A DNA stretch of 64,000 bases from Nitratireductor luteus (GCF_026162365.1 NZ_JAOANW010000004.1:124001-188000), one strand, 5' to 3'. Positions 37,164 to 46,216 are shown, numbered from the stretch's first letter. Notes: a model not told the origin generated them from the letters alone. Translations and numbers: made by a program.

Positions 37164-37414
37164 TTTAACAATCCCGCCCAGCCCTTCGCGATCACCTCGT
37201 TCATCTCTTCGATTGTAGCAACCTTGTCGGTTTTCCCCGCCAGAATCCCGTAAGCGTCCTCGAACTTGCCTTTTGGCTGAGCGGCTGTGATCGAAAGCCT
37301 TCCGCCGGGCTGTGGGGCTACCTCGATCTTCTGCCCCGGTTGCACTCCGAGATGCTGGAGCAGCTCCTTCTTCAGCGTTACCTGGCCCTTGGCCGTCACG
37401 GTCAGCGTCGTCAT
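37160..37414 (-). CDS. AbrB/MazE-type DNA-binding protein (solitary antitoxin-like)
   Basis: 84 residues: MTTLTVTAKGQVTLKKELLQHLGVQPGQKIEV is a swapped-hairpin AbrB/MazE fold. The tail KFEDAYGILAGKTDKVATIEEMNEVIAKGWAGL resembles antitoxin C-termini that bind PIN toxins. No PIN or MazF gene follows; the next gene downstream is glcE, whose start overlaps its stop. It has its own AT-rich upstream region with an inverted repeat. It may be an orphaned antitoxin or a local regulator. Confidence 0.85.
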   Translation of the reverse strand: MTTLTVTAKGQVTLKKELLQHLGVQPGQKIEVAPQPGGRLSITAAQPKGKFEDAYGILAGKTDKVATIEEMNEVIAKGWAGLLK

Positions 37415-37438
37415 GAACCGTCTCCGAATTACAGAATG

Positions 37439-37464
37439 AAAGTAAGTCATTTTTACCTTACTTT
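37439..37464. promoter_or_regulatory. Inverted repeat upstream of the AbrB-like gene
   Basis: AAAGTAAG and CTTACTTT, 8-bp arms separated by ten bases, in an AT-rich patch 25-50 bp upstream of the AbrB-like start. AbrB/MazE antitoxins commonly bind such sites to autoregulate. Confidence 0.5.
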
Positions 37465-37479
37465 TAATGTCAAAACCTC

Positions 37480-37530
37480 TTGGACGCTTTTCAGTACGAC
37501 TTCTGCGTTGGTGGAGGTGAAAACGGTCAT
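37480..37530 (-). pseudogene. Duplicated fragment of the glcE 5' end
   Basis: On the minus strand this reads ATGACCGTTTTCACCTCCAC..., encoding MTVFTSTNAEVVLKSVQ, against MTIFTPTTAEAVLETVQ for GlcE. Forty-two of 51 bases match, then similarity ends abruptly. The frame stops 25 codons in (37453). The upstream HNH gene's stop overlaps this ATG by four bases, as the AbrB-like stop overlaps the real glcE start. Confidence 0.75.
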
Positions 37531-38168
37531 GCGGGATGCTTGGGAACGCCGTGATGTTCTCGGCGATGGCAATTGGGGCAGAGCGCGATTGTGTTTTCAA
37601 CGGTATCCAATCCGCCTTCTGACAACGGCTTTTTGTGGTGTACTTCGAGGTATGCGAGACCATTAGAATTGCGGAGGAAAGGTGCTTCTTTCCCGCAGGA
37701 TTCGCAGTGGTGGCCCGCTATCTCCAACCTTTCTGCTATTACGTGTTCGCTCCTTATGAACTCCCGTCGTAGGACTGTTCGAAAGCGAGCTTGACCATTG
37801 GACTCTGCGAGCTTTCGTCGCCGTTCTTCGGGATCGCGTAAACTCTTCTTTACCAGGAGGTCGAGATCGTTGGTTCGGTCAGGTTTGCACGACTCACAAT
37901 ACGTAATCTTGTCCAACTGGACCTGATGATACGAAGCAAAGCCAACGAGTGCTGCGAGATCAAGTGCGGCGACCTTCACGTAGTCTCGCTCGGTAAACGC
38001 TCCGGCAGGAAGATCTCCTCGAACGGTAATGTGCTTACAGCTCGGAAGATGGATGACGAAGTAGCTTGGAGAAATATTGCGACGCGTATTTGCAATGAAC
38101 GATTCGGGATTGGCTTCGATCCACGCAAAATAATCGTCGTCGCTTTTGTCAAAAAGCTTCGCAACCAT
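37527..38168 (-). CDS. HNH endonuclease
   Basis: 213 residues. C-terminal zinc-stabilised HNH domain: CESC at 155-158, VHHKKPL with His177/His178, Asn192, and LCPNCHRREHH with Cys197/Cys200/His201. The N-terminal 150 residues have no family I recognise (two cysteines in YCESCKP may bind metal). The gene is noticeably less GC-rich than its neighbours. Its ATG shares one base with the glcD stop (TGATG), so it is translated with the glycolate operon. McrA-like HNH enzymes act on foreign or modified DNA; that role here is only a possibility. Confidence 0.9.
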   Translation of the reverse strand: MVAKLFDKSDDDYFAWIEANPESFIANTRRNISPSYFVIHLPSCKHITVRGDLPAGAFTERDYVKVAALDLAALVGFASYHQVQLDKITYCESCKPDRTNDLDLLVKKSLRDPEERRRKLAESNGQARFRTVLRREFIRSEHVIAERLEIAGHHCESCGKEAPFLRNSNGLAYLEVHHKKPLSEGGLDTVENTIALCPNCHRREHHGVPKHPA

Positions 38169-39664
38169 CAAAACCTCTCCAGCTCAGGAAACGGCACCCG
38201 GCCGCGGTGGATATGCATCCGCCCCAGCTCCGCGCAGCGGTGAAGCTGCGGAAACACCTTGCCGGGGTTGAGCAGATGGTTCGGATCGAAGGCGCATTTG
38301 ACGCGGATTTGCTGGTTGAGGTCGTCTTCCGTGAACATCTCCGGCATCAGGTCGCGCTTTTCCACGCCGACGCCGTGCTCGCCGGTCAGCACCCCGCCCA
38401 CCTTGACGCAAAGCCGCAGGATGTCGGCGCCGAAATCCTCGGCCCGCTCCAGTTCGCCCGGCTCGTTGGCGTCGTAGAGGATGAGCGGGTGCAGATTGCC
38501 GTCGCCCGCGTGAAACACATTGGCCACGCGCAGCCCATATTTCTCCGACAGTTCGCGCATGCCCGCCAGAACGCGCGGCAGTTCCTTGCGCGGGATCGTG
38601 CCATCCATACAGTAATAGTCCGGCGAGATGCGCCCCACCGCCGGGAATGCCGCCTTGCGCCCGGCCCAGAAAGCCGCTCTTTCCTCGTCGGAGTGGGAGA
38701 CGCGGCTGGTGGTCGCGCCATTGTCGCCGGCGATCTTCTCCACCCGCCCGATCAGATGGTCGACCTCGGCCTGCGGCCCGTCGAGTTCGACGATCAGCAG
38801 CGCCTCCACGTCCAGCGGATAACCGGCATGGACGAAGTCCTCTGCCGCGTGGATGGCCGGCCTGTCCATCATCTCCATGCCGCCGGGAATGATGCCGGCG
38901 CCGATGATGTCGGCCACGCACTGCCCCGCCGCCTCGCTGGAGGGAAAGCCGATCAGCATCGCCCGCGCCGTTTCCGGCTTCTGGAGCACGCGCACCGTGA
39001 CTTCCGTCACCACGCCCAAAAGACCCTCCGAGCCTGTCATGAGGCCCAGCAGATCGTAGCCCTCGGCGTCCAGATGCTTGCCGCCCAGCCGGACGATGTC
39101 GCCATTGATCAGCACCATCTCGACGCCCAGAATGTTGTTCGTCGTCAGCCCGTATTTCAGGCAATGCACCCCGCCCGAATTTTCCGCCACATTGCCGCCG
39201 ATGGAGCAGGCGATCTGCGAGGAAGGGTCGGGCGCATAGTAAAAGCCCTCCTGCTCCACCGCATGGGTGATACCGAGATTGGTCACGCCGGGCTGCGCCA
39301 CCACGGCGCGGTTGGCCAGATCGATATCGAGGATACGGTTGAACCGGCTCATCACCAAAAGCACGGCATCCTCCAGCGGCAGCGCCCCGCCGGAAAGGGA
39401 CGTGCCGGAGCCGCGGGGCACCACGCGGATTTTACGCTCATCGCAATATTTGAGAATACGCGCGACCTGCGCCGTCGTCTCCGGAAGCACCACCACCAAT
39501 GGCAATTGGCGATAGGCCGTCAGCCCGTCGCTCTCGAACACGCGCATCTCGTTGGCCGCGTCGACCACGCCTTCTCCCGGCACGATGATGCGCATGTCGG
39601 CGACGATCTCGTCGCGCCGCTTCATCGTGGCGGCATCGGCCTTCGGCATTGCGGGTCCGGACAT
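38168..39664 (-). CDS. glcD: Glycolate oxidase FAD-linked subunit
   Basis: 498 residues. FAD_binding_4 domain (LPLVVVLPETTAQVARILKYCDERKIRVVPRGSGTSLSGGALP; CSIGGNVAENSGGVHCLKYG; GLMTGSEGLLGVVTEVTVRV) and the C-terminal FAD-linked oxidase domain (HAGDGNLHPLILYD; GVLTGEHGVGVEKRDLM). Catalytic subunit oxidising glycolate or D-lactate. The ATG at 39664 has GGAGAG upstream; an earlier start would add 15 residues. First gene of the glc operon, divergent from a GntR/FadR regulator that probably controls it. Confidence 0.96.
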   Translation of the reverse strand: MSGPAMPKADAATMKRRDEIVADMRIIVPGEGVVDAANEMRVFESDGLTAYRQLPLVVVLPETTAQVARILKYCDERKIRVVPRGSGTSLSGGALPLEDAVLLVMSRFNRILDIDLANRAVVAQPGVTNLGITHAVEQEGFYYAPDPSSQIACSIGGNVAENSGGVHCLKYGLTTNNILGVEMVLINGDIVRLGGKHLDAEGYDLLGLMTGSEGLLGVVTEVTVRVLQKPETARAMLIGFPSSEAAGQCVADIIGAGIIPGGMEMMDRPAIHAAEDFVHAGYPLDVEALLIVELDGPQAEVDHLIGRVEKIAGDNGATTSRVSHSDEERAAFWAGRKAAFPAVGRISPDYYCMDGTIPRKELPRVLAGMRELSEKYGLRVANVFHAGDGNLHPLILYDANEPGELERAEDFGADILRLCVKVGGVLTGEHGVGVEKRDLMPEMFTEDDLNQQIRVKCAFDPNHLLNPGKVFPQLHRCAELGRMHIHRGRVPFPELERF

Positions 39665-39835
39665 GGCGCTCTCCAATTGGTAAAGGAAAATTACCGCCTT
39701 GTCTGGCAATAATCAATATCGTGCAGCCATCTTCCCTGTACTTTGCGGAGAACAGGCTTACGGACAACCGGTAACGCCACCTCTGCCGGGTACAGTGGAC
39801 AAAACATTTGACCAAAAAGCGCTCCTGATCCTAGA

Positions 39836-40690
39836 ATGGCGATGAAATCTCGCTCCAGCGGTTCCGGCTCAGTGACCACGATTTTTACAAGAATAGAGCA
39901 TTCGCGCACCGCCGACGAGGTGACGCGCCAGATCGAGGCGCTGATCCTCGAAGGCATCCTGCGCGACGGGGACCGCTTGCCGGCGGAGCGGGAGCTGGCC
40001 GCCGAGATGCAGGTCTCCCGCCCCATTTTGCGGGACGCGCTGAAGGCGCTGGAAACGCGCGGCCTGCTCGTCACGCGCCAGGGCGGCGGCACTTTCGTCG
40101 GCAACATCGTCGGCGAGGTTTTCGCCAAGCCGATGCGCGAATTGATCGCCACCCATCCCAAGGCGACCGCCGATTACCTGGAGTACCGCCGCGAGGTGGA
40201 GGCCGTCGCGGCCGAGATGGCTGCCCGCCGCGCCACGCAAGCCGACAAGGCGTTGCTGGCCGAGCTTGTGGAGCGCATGCAGAAGGCCCACCGGAACGGG
40301 GATTTCGACATCGAGGTCGAGATCGACGCCGAGTTCCACAACGCCGTCAGCGAATGCACCCACAATTTCGTGCTCATGCACACGCTACGCTCGTGCTACC
40401 GGCTCCTGGCGGAGGGCGTGTTCTACAACCGCGCCAAGGTCTACGATCTGCCGGGCGCCCGCGAACAGCTTCTCGCCCAGCACCTGGCCATCTACGAGGC
40501 CATCCGCGGCGGCGATCCCGAGACCGCGCGCGCTGCGGCGGTCAGCCACATCGCCTTTGTCGAGCGGGCCAGCGCGGAGGCCGAGCGCACAGGCGAGTGG
40601 GAACGCATCTCCGCCATGCGCCTGCGCCAGCGCTCCGAAAATTCCACCAAACCAGCCCGTAGTAGCAAGCGGTCCGCCGGGACCCAGTAG
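39836..40690 (+). CDS. GntR/FadR-family regulator of 2-hydroxyacid oxidation
   Basis: 284 residues. N-terminal winged helix (VTRQIEALILEGILRDGDRLPAERELAAEMQVSRPILRDALKALETRGLLVTRQGGGTFV) and the FCD ligand-binding domain with metal ligands in DAEFHNAVSECTHN and HLAIYEAIRGGDPETA. It belongs with the LldR/GlcC/PdhR type. It lies between the divergent glc operon and lutABC (20 bp to lutA), so lactate or glycolate is the likely signal for both. Confidence 0.92.
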   Translation: MAMKSRSSGSGSVTTIFTRIEHSRTADEVTRQIEALILEGILRDGDRLPAERELAAEMQVSRPILRDALKALETRGLLVTRQGGGTFVGNIVGEVFAKPMRELIATHPKATADYLEYRREVEAVAAEMAARRATQADKALLAELVERMQKAHRNGDFDIEVEIDAEFHNAVSECTHNFVLMHTLRSCYRLLAEGVFYNRAKVYDLPGAREQLLAQHLAIYEAIRGGDPETARAAAVSHIAFVERASAEAERTGEWERISAMRLRQRSENSTKPARSSKRSAGTQ

Positions 40691-40709
40691 CAAGCAACAG
40701 GATAGTCCA

Positions 40710-41483
40710 TTGTCTGAGAGTGACCAGAAGTCCCCCCGCGTCGGCCTGTTCGTGACGTGCCTTGTCGACCTCTTCCGGCCAAGCATCGGCTTTGCGTCGG
40801 TTAAGCTCCTGGAGGATGCCGGCTGCCGTGTCGAGGTACCCATGGCGCAGACCTGCTGCGGCCAGCCGGCCTATAATTCCGGCGACCGCGCCGACACCAT
40901 CGCCATCGCCAGGAACACGATTGAGACCTTCGAGGACTACGATTATATCGTCGCGCCGTCCGGCTCCTGCGCCGGCATGCTGAAGAAGCATTACCCGGCG
41001 CTCTTCAAGGACGGCGACTGGCAGGAGCGCGCCGAAGCCTTTTCGGCCAAGGTGCACGAACTGATGAGCTTCCTCGTCGACGTGATGGGCATGGAGAAGG
41101 TCGCAGCCCATCACGAGGGAACCGTCACCTATCACGATTCCTGCTCGGGCCTGCGCGAACTCAAGGTAAGGGACCAGCCGCGCCGCCTGCTCGCCACCGT
41201 CTCGGGTTTGAAGCTCAAGGAAATGCGCGACAGCGACGTGTGCTGCGGCTTCGGCGGCACCTTCTGCGTCAAATATCCCGACATCTCCAACAAGATCGTC
41301 GCGGAGAAGACCGCCAACATCGACGCTTCGGGCGCCGAGACACTTCTGGCCGGCGATCTCGGCTGCCTGATGAACATGGCCGGCAAGCTTCAGCGCGAAG
41401 GCAGCAGCGTAAAGGTGCGCCACGTCGCCGAGGTTCTGGCCGGCCTCGACGACAAGCCGTCCATCGGCGGGGGGAAAAGCTGA
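40710..41483 (+). CDS. lutA: L-lactate utilisation protein LutA/LldE
   Basis: 257 residues. Two cysteine-rich CCG domains: QTCCGQPAYNSG with SGSCAGMLKKHYP, and HDSCSGLRELKV with CCGFGGTFCVKYPDISNKI. Part of the LutABC L-lactate dehydrogenase. No ATG fits; the start is inferred to be TTG at 40710 with AGGA upstream, 20 bp after the regulator stop. The stop overlaps the lutB start (TGATG). Confidence 0.93.
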   Translation: MSESDQKSPRVGLFVTCLVDLFRPSIGFASVKLLEDAGCRVEVPMAQTCCGQPAYNSGDRADTIAIARNTIETFEDYDYIVAPSGSCAGMLKKHYPALFKDGDWQERAEAFSAKVHELMSFLVDVMGMEKVAAHHEGTVTYHDSCSGLRELKVRDQPRRLLATVSGLKLKEMRDSDVCCGFGGTFCVKYPDISNKIVAEKTANIDASGAETLLAGDLGCLMNMAGKLQREGSSVKVRHVAEVLAGLDDKPSIGGGKS

Positions 41484-42919
41484 TGCAGATCACGTCACCC
41501 AGTTTCAAGAAGAACGCGCGCGGAGCGCTTTCCGACGTCCAGTTGCAGAAGGCGCTCGGCAATGTGCGTCTGGGCTTCATCGACAAGCGCATCAAGGCCG
41601 TCGATGCGCTGCCCGAATTCGACGCGCTGCGAGACTCCGCCCGCGACATCAAGGACCACGCGCTGGCTCATCTCGACCTTTATCTGGAATCCTATGAGGA
41701 AAAGGTCACCGCGGCAGGCGGCAAGGTGCACTGGGCCGAAACGGCGGAGGACGCGCGCAAGGCCATCCTCGAGATCTGCCGGGCCGCCGGCGCCCGCACG
41801 GTCACCAAGGGCAAGTCGATGATCACCGAGGAGATCGGCCTGAACGATTTCTTCGTGGAAAACGGCATCCGCCCCGTCGAGACCGATCTGGGCGAATACA
41901 TCATCCAACTCCGTGGCGAGCACCCGAGCCACATCATCGCCCCCGCCGTCCATCTCAACAAGGAGCAGGTGGAGGAGGATTTCCGGCGGGTGCACACCCA
42001 TCTGCCCGAGGGCCGCGATCTGACCGAGCCCGAGACGCTGCTGGCTGAGGCGCGCCGCGTGCTGCGGGAGGAATATTTCGCCGCCGACGTGGGCATCACC
42101 GGCGCCAATTTCCTTGTCGCCGAGACAGGCACCTCCGTCATCGTCACCAATGAGGGCAATGGCGACCTGACCCAAACGCTGCCGAAGGTGCACATCGTCG
42201 TCGCCTCGATCGAGAAGATCGTGCCGACCCTCGACGATGTGGGGCAGATCCTGCGGGTGCTCGCGCGCTCGGCCACGGGCCAGGACATGAGCGTCTACAC
42301 CACCTTCTCCACCGGCCCGCGCCGGCAGGACGACCCGGACGGCCCGGAGGAATATCACGTCATCCTGCTCGACAATGGCCGCTCGTCCATGCTGGGCAGC
42401 GAGTTCCAGGACATGCTGCGCTGCATCCGCTGCGGCGCCTGCATGAACCATTGCCCCGTCTACCACGCGGTCGGCGGCCACGCCTATGGCTGGGTCTATC
42501 CGGGGCCCATGGGCGCGGTGCTCACCCCCTCGCTGATCGGTGTCGACAAGAGTGGGCATCTGCCCAACGCCTCCACCTTCTGCGGACGGTGCGAGGCGGT
42601 GTGCCCGATGCACATTCCGCTGCCCAGGATGATGCGTCACTGGCGCGAGCGCGAATTCTCGCGCCGCCTCAATCCGGCGACCCAGCGCTACGGGTTGCGC
42701 GCCTGGGCGTGGTTTGCCCGGCATCCGAGGCTCTACCAGTTGGTGACGTCGTTCGCCATTCCCGGCCTGTCCCTTCTGGCCGGCAGGCGCGGCAGGTTCG
42801 GTTATCTGCCCTTTGCCGGCGGCTGGACCAGGCACCGCGATCTGCCTGCGCCTGAAAGCAGGACCTTCATGCAGCAATGGCGCAACCGGGAAACGCTTAA
42901 GCAGGGAGGCCGGACATGA
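41483..42919 (+). CDS. lutB: L-lactate utilisation iron-sulfur protein LutB/LldF
   Basis: 478 residues. N-terminal LutB domain (KGKSMITEEIGLNDFFVENGIRPVETDLGEYIIQL; HIVVASIEKIVPTLDDV) and two [4Fe-4S] motifs (CIRCGACMNHCPVY and CGRCEAVCPMHIPLP). Transfers electrons in LutABC lactate oxidation. Starts one base inside the lutA stop; ends with a four-base overlap with lutC. Confidence 0.96.
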   Translation: MQITSPSFKKNARGALSDVQLQKALGNVRLGFIDKRIKAVDALPEFDALRDSARDIKDHALAHLDLYLESYEEKVTAAGGKVHWAETAEDARKAILEICRAAGARTVTKGKSMITEEIGLNDFFVENGIRPVETDLGEYIIQLRGEHPSHIIAPAVHLNKEQVEEDFRRVHTHLPEGRDLTEPETLLAEARRVLREEYFAADVGITGANFLVAETGTSVIVTNEGNGDLTQTLPKVHIVVASIEKIVPTLDDVGQILRVLARSATGQDMSVYTTFSTGPRRQDDPDGPEEYHVILLDNGRSSMLGSEFQDMLRCIRCGACMNHCPVYHAVGGHAYGWVYPGPMGAVLTPSLIGVDKSGHLPNASTFCGRCEAVCPMHIPLPRMMRHWREREFSRRLNPATQRYGLRAWAWFARHPRLYQLVTSFAIPGLSLLAGRRGRFGYLPFAGGWTRHRDLPAPESRTFMQQWRNRETLKQGGRT

Positions 42920-43593
42920 GTGGCCGCAACGCGATACTGGGCAAGGTGCGGGCCTCGCTCGGCGCGGCCGGTGACGATGGCGCCCGCAGGAAGAGCGTCG
43001 CCGGGCGCCTTGAAGCAGCGCCCAAGGGCGTCATACCCGCCCGTGGCCAGCTCGGCCGGAAAGAGCGAATCGAGCTGTTCTGCCAGATGGCGGGAAAGGT
43101 CTCGGCAAGCGTCAAGCGCGTGAAGAAGGATGCGGACGTGCCGACCGCCGTGGTCGAATATCTGCGTTCCAGGAACCTGCCGGCCACCGTGCGCATGGGC
43201 GCGGATGAGCGGCTGGCGGCAATGCCCTGGGAAAAGGCCAAATCGCTCGAAGTCACGCATGGTCCCGCCGGACCGGACGACGAGGTCGGCGTCAGCCACG
43301 CCTATGCCGGCGTGGCCGAGACCGGCACGCTCGCGCTTCACTCGGGCCAGGACAACCCGACCACTGTCAATTTCCTGCCCGAGCACCATATCGTTGTCGT
43401 CAAGGCCGGCGACATCGCCGGCGACCTGGAAACGGTGTTCGACCGTGTGAGACAGACCTTCGGGAAGGGACAGATGCCAAGGACGCTCAATCTCGTCACC
43501 GGCCCCTCGCGCTCCGGCGACATCGAGCAGAAGCTGCTCTTGGGCGCGCACGGGCCGCGCGCCCTGCATCTGATCGTGGTCGATGACGGGTGA
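42916..43593 (+). CDS. lutC: L-lactate utilisation protein LutC/LldG
   Basis: 225 residues of the LUD domain: GVSHAYAGVAETGTLALHSG, NFLPEHHIVVVKAGDIAGDLE, and TGPSRSGDIEQKLLLGAHGPRALHLIVVD are diagnostic. Third component of LutABC. Overlaps the following phosphatase gene by 11 bases, suggesting cotranscription. Confidence 0.96.
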   Translation: MSGRNAILGKVRASLGAAGDDGARRKSVAGRLEAAPKGVIPARGQLGRKERIELFCQMAGKVSASVKRVKKDADVPTAVVEYLRSRNLPATVRMGADERLAAMPWEKAKSLEVTHGPAGPDDEVGVSHAYAGVAETGTLALHSGQDNPTTVNFLPEHHIVVVKAGDIAGDLETVFDRVRQTFGKGQMPRTLNLVTGPSRSGDIEQKLLLGAHGPRALHLIVVDDG

Positions 43594-44341
43594 TGACGGC
43601 GTTCATTTCGACGATGCATCCACGCCCGACGGCATGCGCCTTTATGCCGTCGGCGACATTCACGGCCGCCACGACCTTCTGGTCGAGATGCATCGCCGCA
43701 TCATGGCGCAGATCGTCGAGGACCGCCCACGGGATTGGCGGCTGATTTATCTGGGCGACTATGTCGACCGGGGCGGGGCCGAAAGCGATGTCCTGGAATT
43801 CCTGTCGCGCGTCACCCGCGACGAGCCGCGCGTCCTCGCCCTGGCCGGCAACCACGATATCGGTCTGCTCGAATTCCTCGAATGGCCGAGCACCTACGGC
43901 CTTTTCGTCAACAATGGCGGCGAGACGACGGCCCAGTCCTATGGCGTCGAACTGGATCTCAGCTCCGATGCGGGCCTGCTGCGCGGCCATGCCCGCCTGC
44001 AACGTGCCATACCCGAGAGGCATCTGGCCTTTCTGCGCGGGCTGTCATTGTCGGCGAGTTTCGGCGATTTCTTCTTTTGCCACGCCGGCATTCGCCCTGG
44101 CGTGCCGCTCGACGAGCAATCGCCGCAGGATCTCGTCTGGATAAGGCAGCAATTTCACGGGCATGACGGCCTTCATCCCAAGGTCGTCATCCATGGCCAT
44201 ACACCTGTGCCCGCGCCGGAAATATGCCCCAACCGCGTCAACCTGGACACCGGCGCCTGGACGACGGGCCGCCTGACGGCAATGATGTTCGAGGGAAGGC
44301 GTAAGAAGCTGCTGGAAGTCGTGCGCGGCTCTACCGGGTAA
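43583..44341 (+). CDS. Serine/threonine-type metallophosphatase
   Basis: 252 residues with the full calcineurin-like metal site: GDIHGRHD, GDYVDRGGAES, GNHD, HAGIRPG and VIHGHTP. It resembles PrpA/ApaH-related Ser/Thr phosphatases of rhizobia (single domain, about 250 residues). Substrate could be a phosphoprotein or a dinucleoside polyphosphate. Its start lies within the lutC end and its stop overlaps a small antisense-side gene. Confidence 0.93.
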   Translation: MTGDDGVHFDDASTPDGMRLYAVGDIHGRHDLLVEMHRRIMAQIVEDRPRDWRLIYLGDYVDRGGAESDVLEFLSRVTRDEPRVLALAGNHDIGLLEFLEWPSTYGLFVNNGGETTAQSYGVELDLSSDAGLLRGHARLQRAIPERHLAFLRGLSLSASFGDFFFCHAGIRPGVPLDEQSPQDLVWIRQQFHGHDGLHPKVVIHGHTPVPAPEICPNRVNLDTGAWTTGRLTAMMFEGRRKKLLEVVRGSTG

Positions 44342-44468
44342 ACGCGGTGATGCCGTAGCCGTCGGTTGCCTGCGCCCCCGAAGTGGTCGCCGCATAGATG
44401 CCGGCGCCACTGACCGCGACGGCGGTGAGCATCATCAGGGAAAGAACGGCAGCGCGCATGAGGCTCAT
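44331..44468 (-). CDS. Small exported protein (45 aa)
   Basis: Minus-strand frame from ATG at 44466-44468 to TAG at 44331-44333. Translation: MSLMRAAVLSLMMLTAVAVS, then GAGIYAATTSGAQA, then TDGYGITAFTR. A basic N-terminus, a 14-residue hydrophobic core and an AQA cleavage site predict a signal peptide, leaving an 11-residue mature peptide or a retained anchor. The last 11 bases overlap the phosphatase gene in the opposite direction. It is too short for standard gene calls. No function known. Confidence 0.55.
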   Translation of the reverse strand: MSLMRAAVLSLMMLTAVAVSGAGIYAATTSGAQATDGYGITAFTR

Positions 44469-44669
44469 TTCGGTTCTACTCGTTGGGCAACAGCTTACGA
44501 TACGGCAGGTTACGAAAATGTTCCGCGCCGTATCGGGTTGAATGGCAGCGACTCAAGGTCGGAGACGACGCGCCAATTGCTGCTATTCCTAAAAAATGAC
44601 AAGCCTGTTTCTGTTATTGTTCATGACTTTTGCAATCCCGATGTGACTTGCCTGCAACTTGGATCCCGC

Positions 44670-45323
44670 ATGCCTCTCCAGAACCGGGTCGATCCCTTCG
44701 GCGAAATCCACAGCACACCGGCGCGCGGTCTCTTCACGGGCAATCGCGGCGTGATCCATGATCCCGATTCGCGCACTCTCCTGAAGCGGCGCTGGACGAG
44801 CCGTGCCTGGATCGTCTGCGAGTGCGAGTTCCGTGGCCGCAGCCGCGAGGTCATGGGCCGCAACGCCCCCCGCGGCGGCGCCGGCTGGACCGAGCTCTTC
44901 TTCCTCGACGAGGTGACCGCCCTGGCTGCCGGCCATCGCCCCTGCTTCTACTGCCGCAGGGAACGGGCGAAACGGTTCAGCCGGTGCCTCGCAGAGGCCC
45001 TGCATCGCCCCGGCATTCGCGCTCCCGAGATCGACGCCCTGCTGCACGTCAAGCGATGGGCCTCGGCCAGAAGCCGCGAAACCGTGGAGCCGGAGGAGTT
45101 GCATCGCCTGCCGGACGCCACGGTCGTCGCGTCCGGTGGCACCGCCTATGCGCTGCGCGCGGGCTTGCTCCTGCCCTGGTCCTTCGATGGTTACGGCAAG
45201 CCGCGGCTTGGCGGCCTGCCGGCCTTGATTTCCATCGTCACGCCTTCCGCCACGCGCGCGGCACTCGCGGCCGGCTACCAGCCGGTATGGCACCCGACGG
45301 CGCCTGTGGAGGACCGGACTTGA
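44670..45323 (+). CDS. Conserved hypothetical protein with one CxxC motif
   Basis: 217 residues from [32 protein letters not shown]. Rich in Arg; segments [56 protein letters not shown] and [19 protein letters not shown] look conserved and structured. One CxxC (PCFYC) may bind a metal with a partner subunit. I place the start here because upstream in-frame Met codons give a non-conserved leader. I do not recognise the family. Lies 31 bp before rsmE and may be cotranscribed. Confidence 0.75.
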   Translation: MPLQNRVDPFGEIHSTPARGLFTGNRGVIHDPDSRTLLKRRWTSRAWIVCECEFRGRSREVMGRNAPRGGAGWTELFFLDEVTALAAGHRPCFYCRRERAKRFSRCLAEALHRPGIRAPEIDALLHVKRWASARSRETVEPEELHRLPDATVVASGGTAYALRAGLLLPWSFDGYGKPRLGGLPALISIVTPSATRAALAAGYQPVWHPTAPVEDRT

Positions 45324-45354
45324 CCCCAAGCCACCAGCGCCGCATCAAGCGGTC

Positions 45355-46104
45355 ATGAGAGCCAACTACAAGATGCAGCGCCTCTTTGTGCCCGACGGCC
45401 TTGCCGCGGGGGCGTCGTTCGATCTGGCTGCGGACCAGGCGCACTACCTGTTGAACGTCCTGCGCATGCGCGAGGGCGGACGGCTGCTTGTCTTCAACGG
45501 GCGCGACGGGGAATGGCTGGCGGAATTGACCGGAGCGGCCAGGAAGAAGGCCACGCTCGCCATACGCGAGCAGACCCGCCCGCAGCCGGCACCTCCCGAC
45601 CTCTTCTACTGTTTCGCTCCTATCAAGAAGGGAAGGCTCGACTACCTGGTCCAGAAAGCCGTCGAAATGGGCGCCGGCGTCCTGCAGCCCGTCATCACCC
45701 AGCACACCCAGGTGTCCAAGCCTGGCATCCAGCGCCTTCAAGCAAATGTGATCGAGGCGGCCGAACAGTGCGGCATCCTCTCCGTTCCGGAGCTTTTCGA
45801 GCCGGTGAAGCTCGACCGGCTGCTGGCGGAATGGGAGCCCGACCGCGCGCTCGTCTTCTGCGACGAGGATGCCCCGTCCAACAATCCTGTCGATATGCTA
45901 TCAGGGCTTGCCGGGCGCAAGCTCGGGCTCCTCGTCGGACCGGAAGGAGGCTTCTCCGACCAGGAGAGGCAGATGCTGCGCGACCTGCCCTTTGTCGTGC
46001 CCATCCCGCTCGGCCCGCGCATTCTGCGCGCCGACACCGCGGCCGTGGCCGCTCTGGCGGTCATCCAGGCAGCGGCCGGCGATTGGCGCGATGCGCCGGC
46101 TTGA
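45355..46104 (+). CDS. rsmE: 16S rRNA m3U1498 methyltransferase
   Basis: 249 residues. MQRLFVPDG and [25 protein letters not shown] form the PUA-like N-domain. The SPOUT knot has [45 protein letters not shown] and [17 protein letters not shown]. Methylates U1498 in the ribosomal decoding centre. Followed after about 180 bp by gshA, an arrangement I take to be common in rhizobia. Confidence 0.95.
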   Translation: MRANYKMQRLFVPDGLAAGASFDLAADQAHYLLNVLRMREGGRLLVFNGRDGEWLAELTGAARKKATLAIREQTRPQPAPPDLFYCFAPIKKGRLDYLVQKAVEMGAGVLQPVITQHTQVSKPGIQRLQANVIEAAEQCGILSVPELFEPVKLDRLLAEWEPDRALVFCDEDAPSNNPVDMLSGLAGRKLGLLVGPEGGFSDQERQMLRDLPFVVPIPLGPRILRADTAAVAALAVIQAAAGDWRDAPA

Positions 46105-46166
46105 AGCATGGTTCAGAACTTTTCGCTTGATTGCGTCCCGGCCTTTCGCCAATCAGGCGGCGATCT

Positions 46167-46216
46167 CCATTTTCGCGCAGCGAAAATGGCAAGGCCGACC
46201 GGCCGTCGCGCCCTGA
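46167..46216. repeat. Hairpin cluster in the gshA leader
   Basis: CCATTTTCG-CGCAG-CGAAAATGG (46167-46189) is a perfect 9-bp stem, followed by GGCCG-ACC-GGCC and then TCGCGCC-CTGAT-GGCGCGA. They occupy the rsmE-gshA gap and may be a repeat element or leader structure. No T-run follows, so a terminator is less likely. Confidence 0.5.

Noticed and set aside
37160..38168. AbrB-like gene plus HNH gene as a toxin-antitoxin pair
   Set aside because: The HNH gene is upstream, separated by a glcE fragment and the AbrB promoter region, and HNH proteins are not the usual partners of AbrB/MazE antitoxins. No PIN or MazF gene is adjacent.
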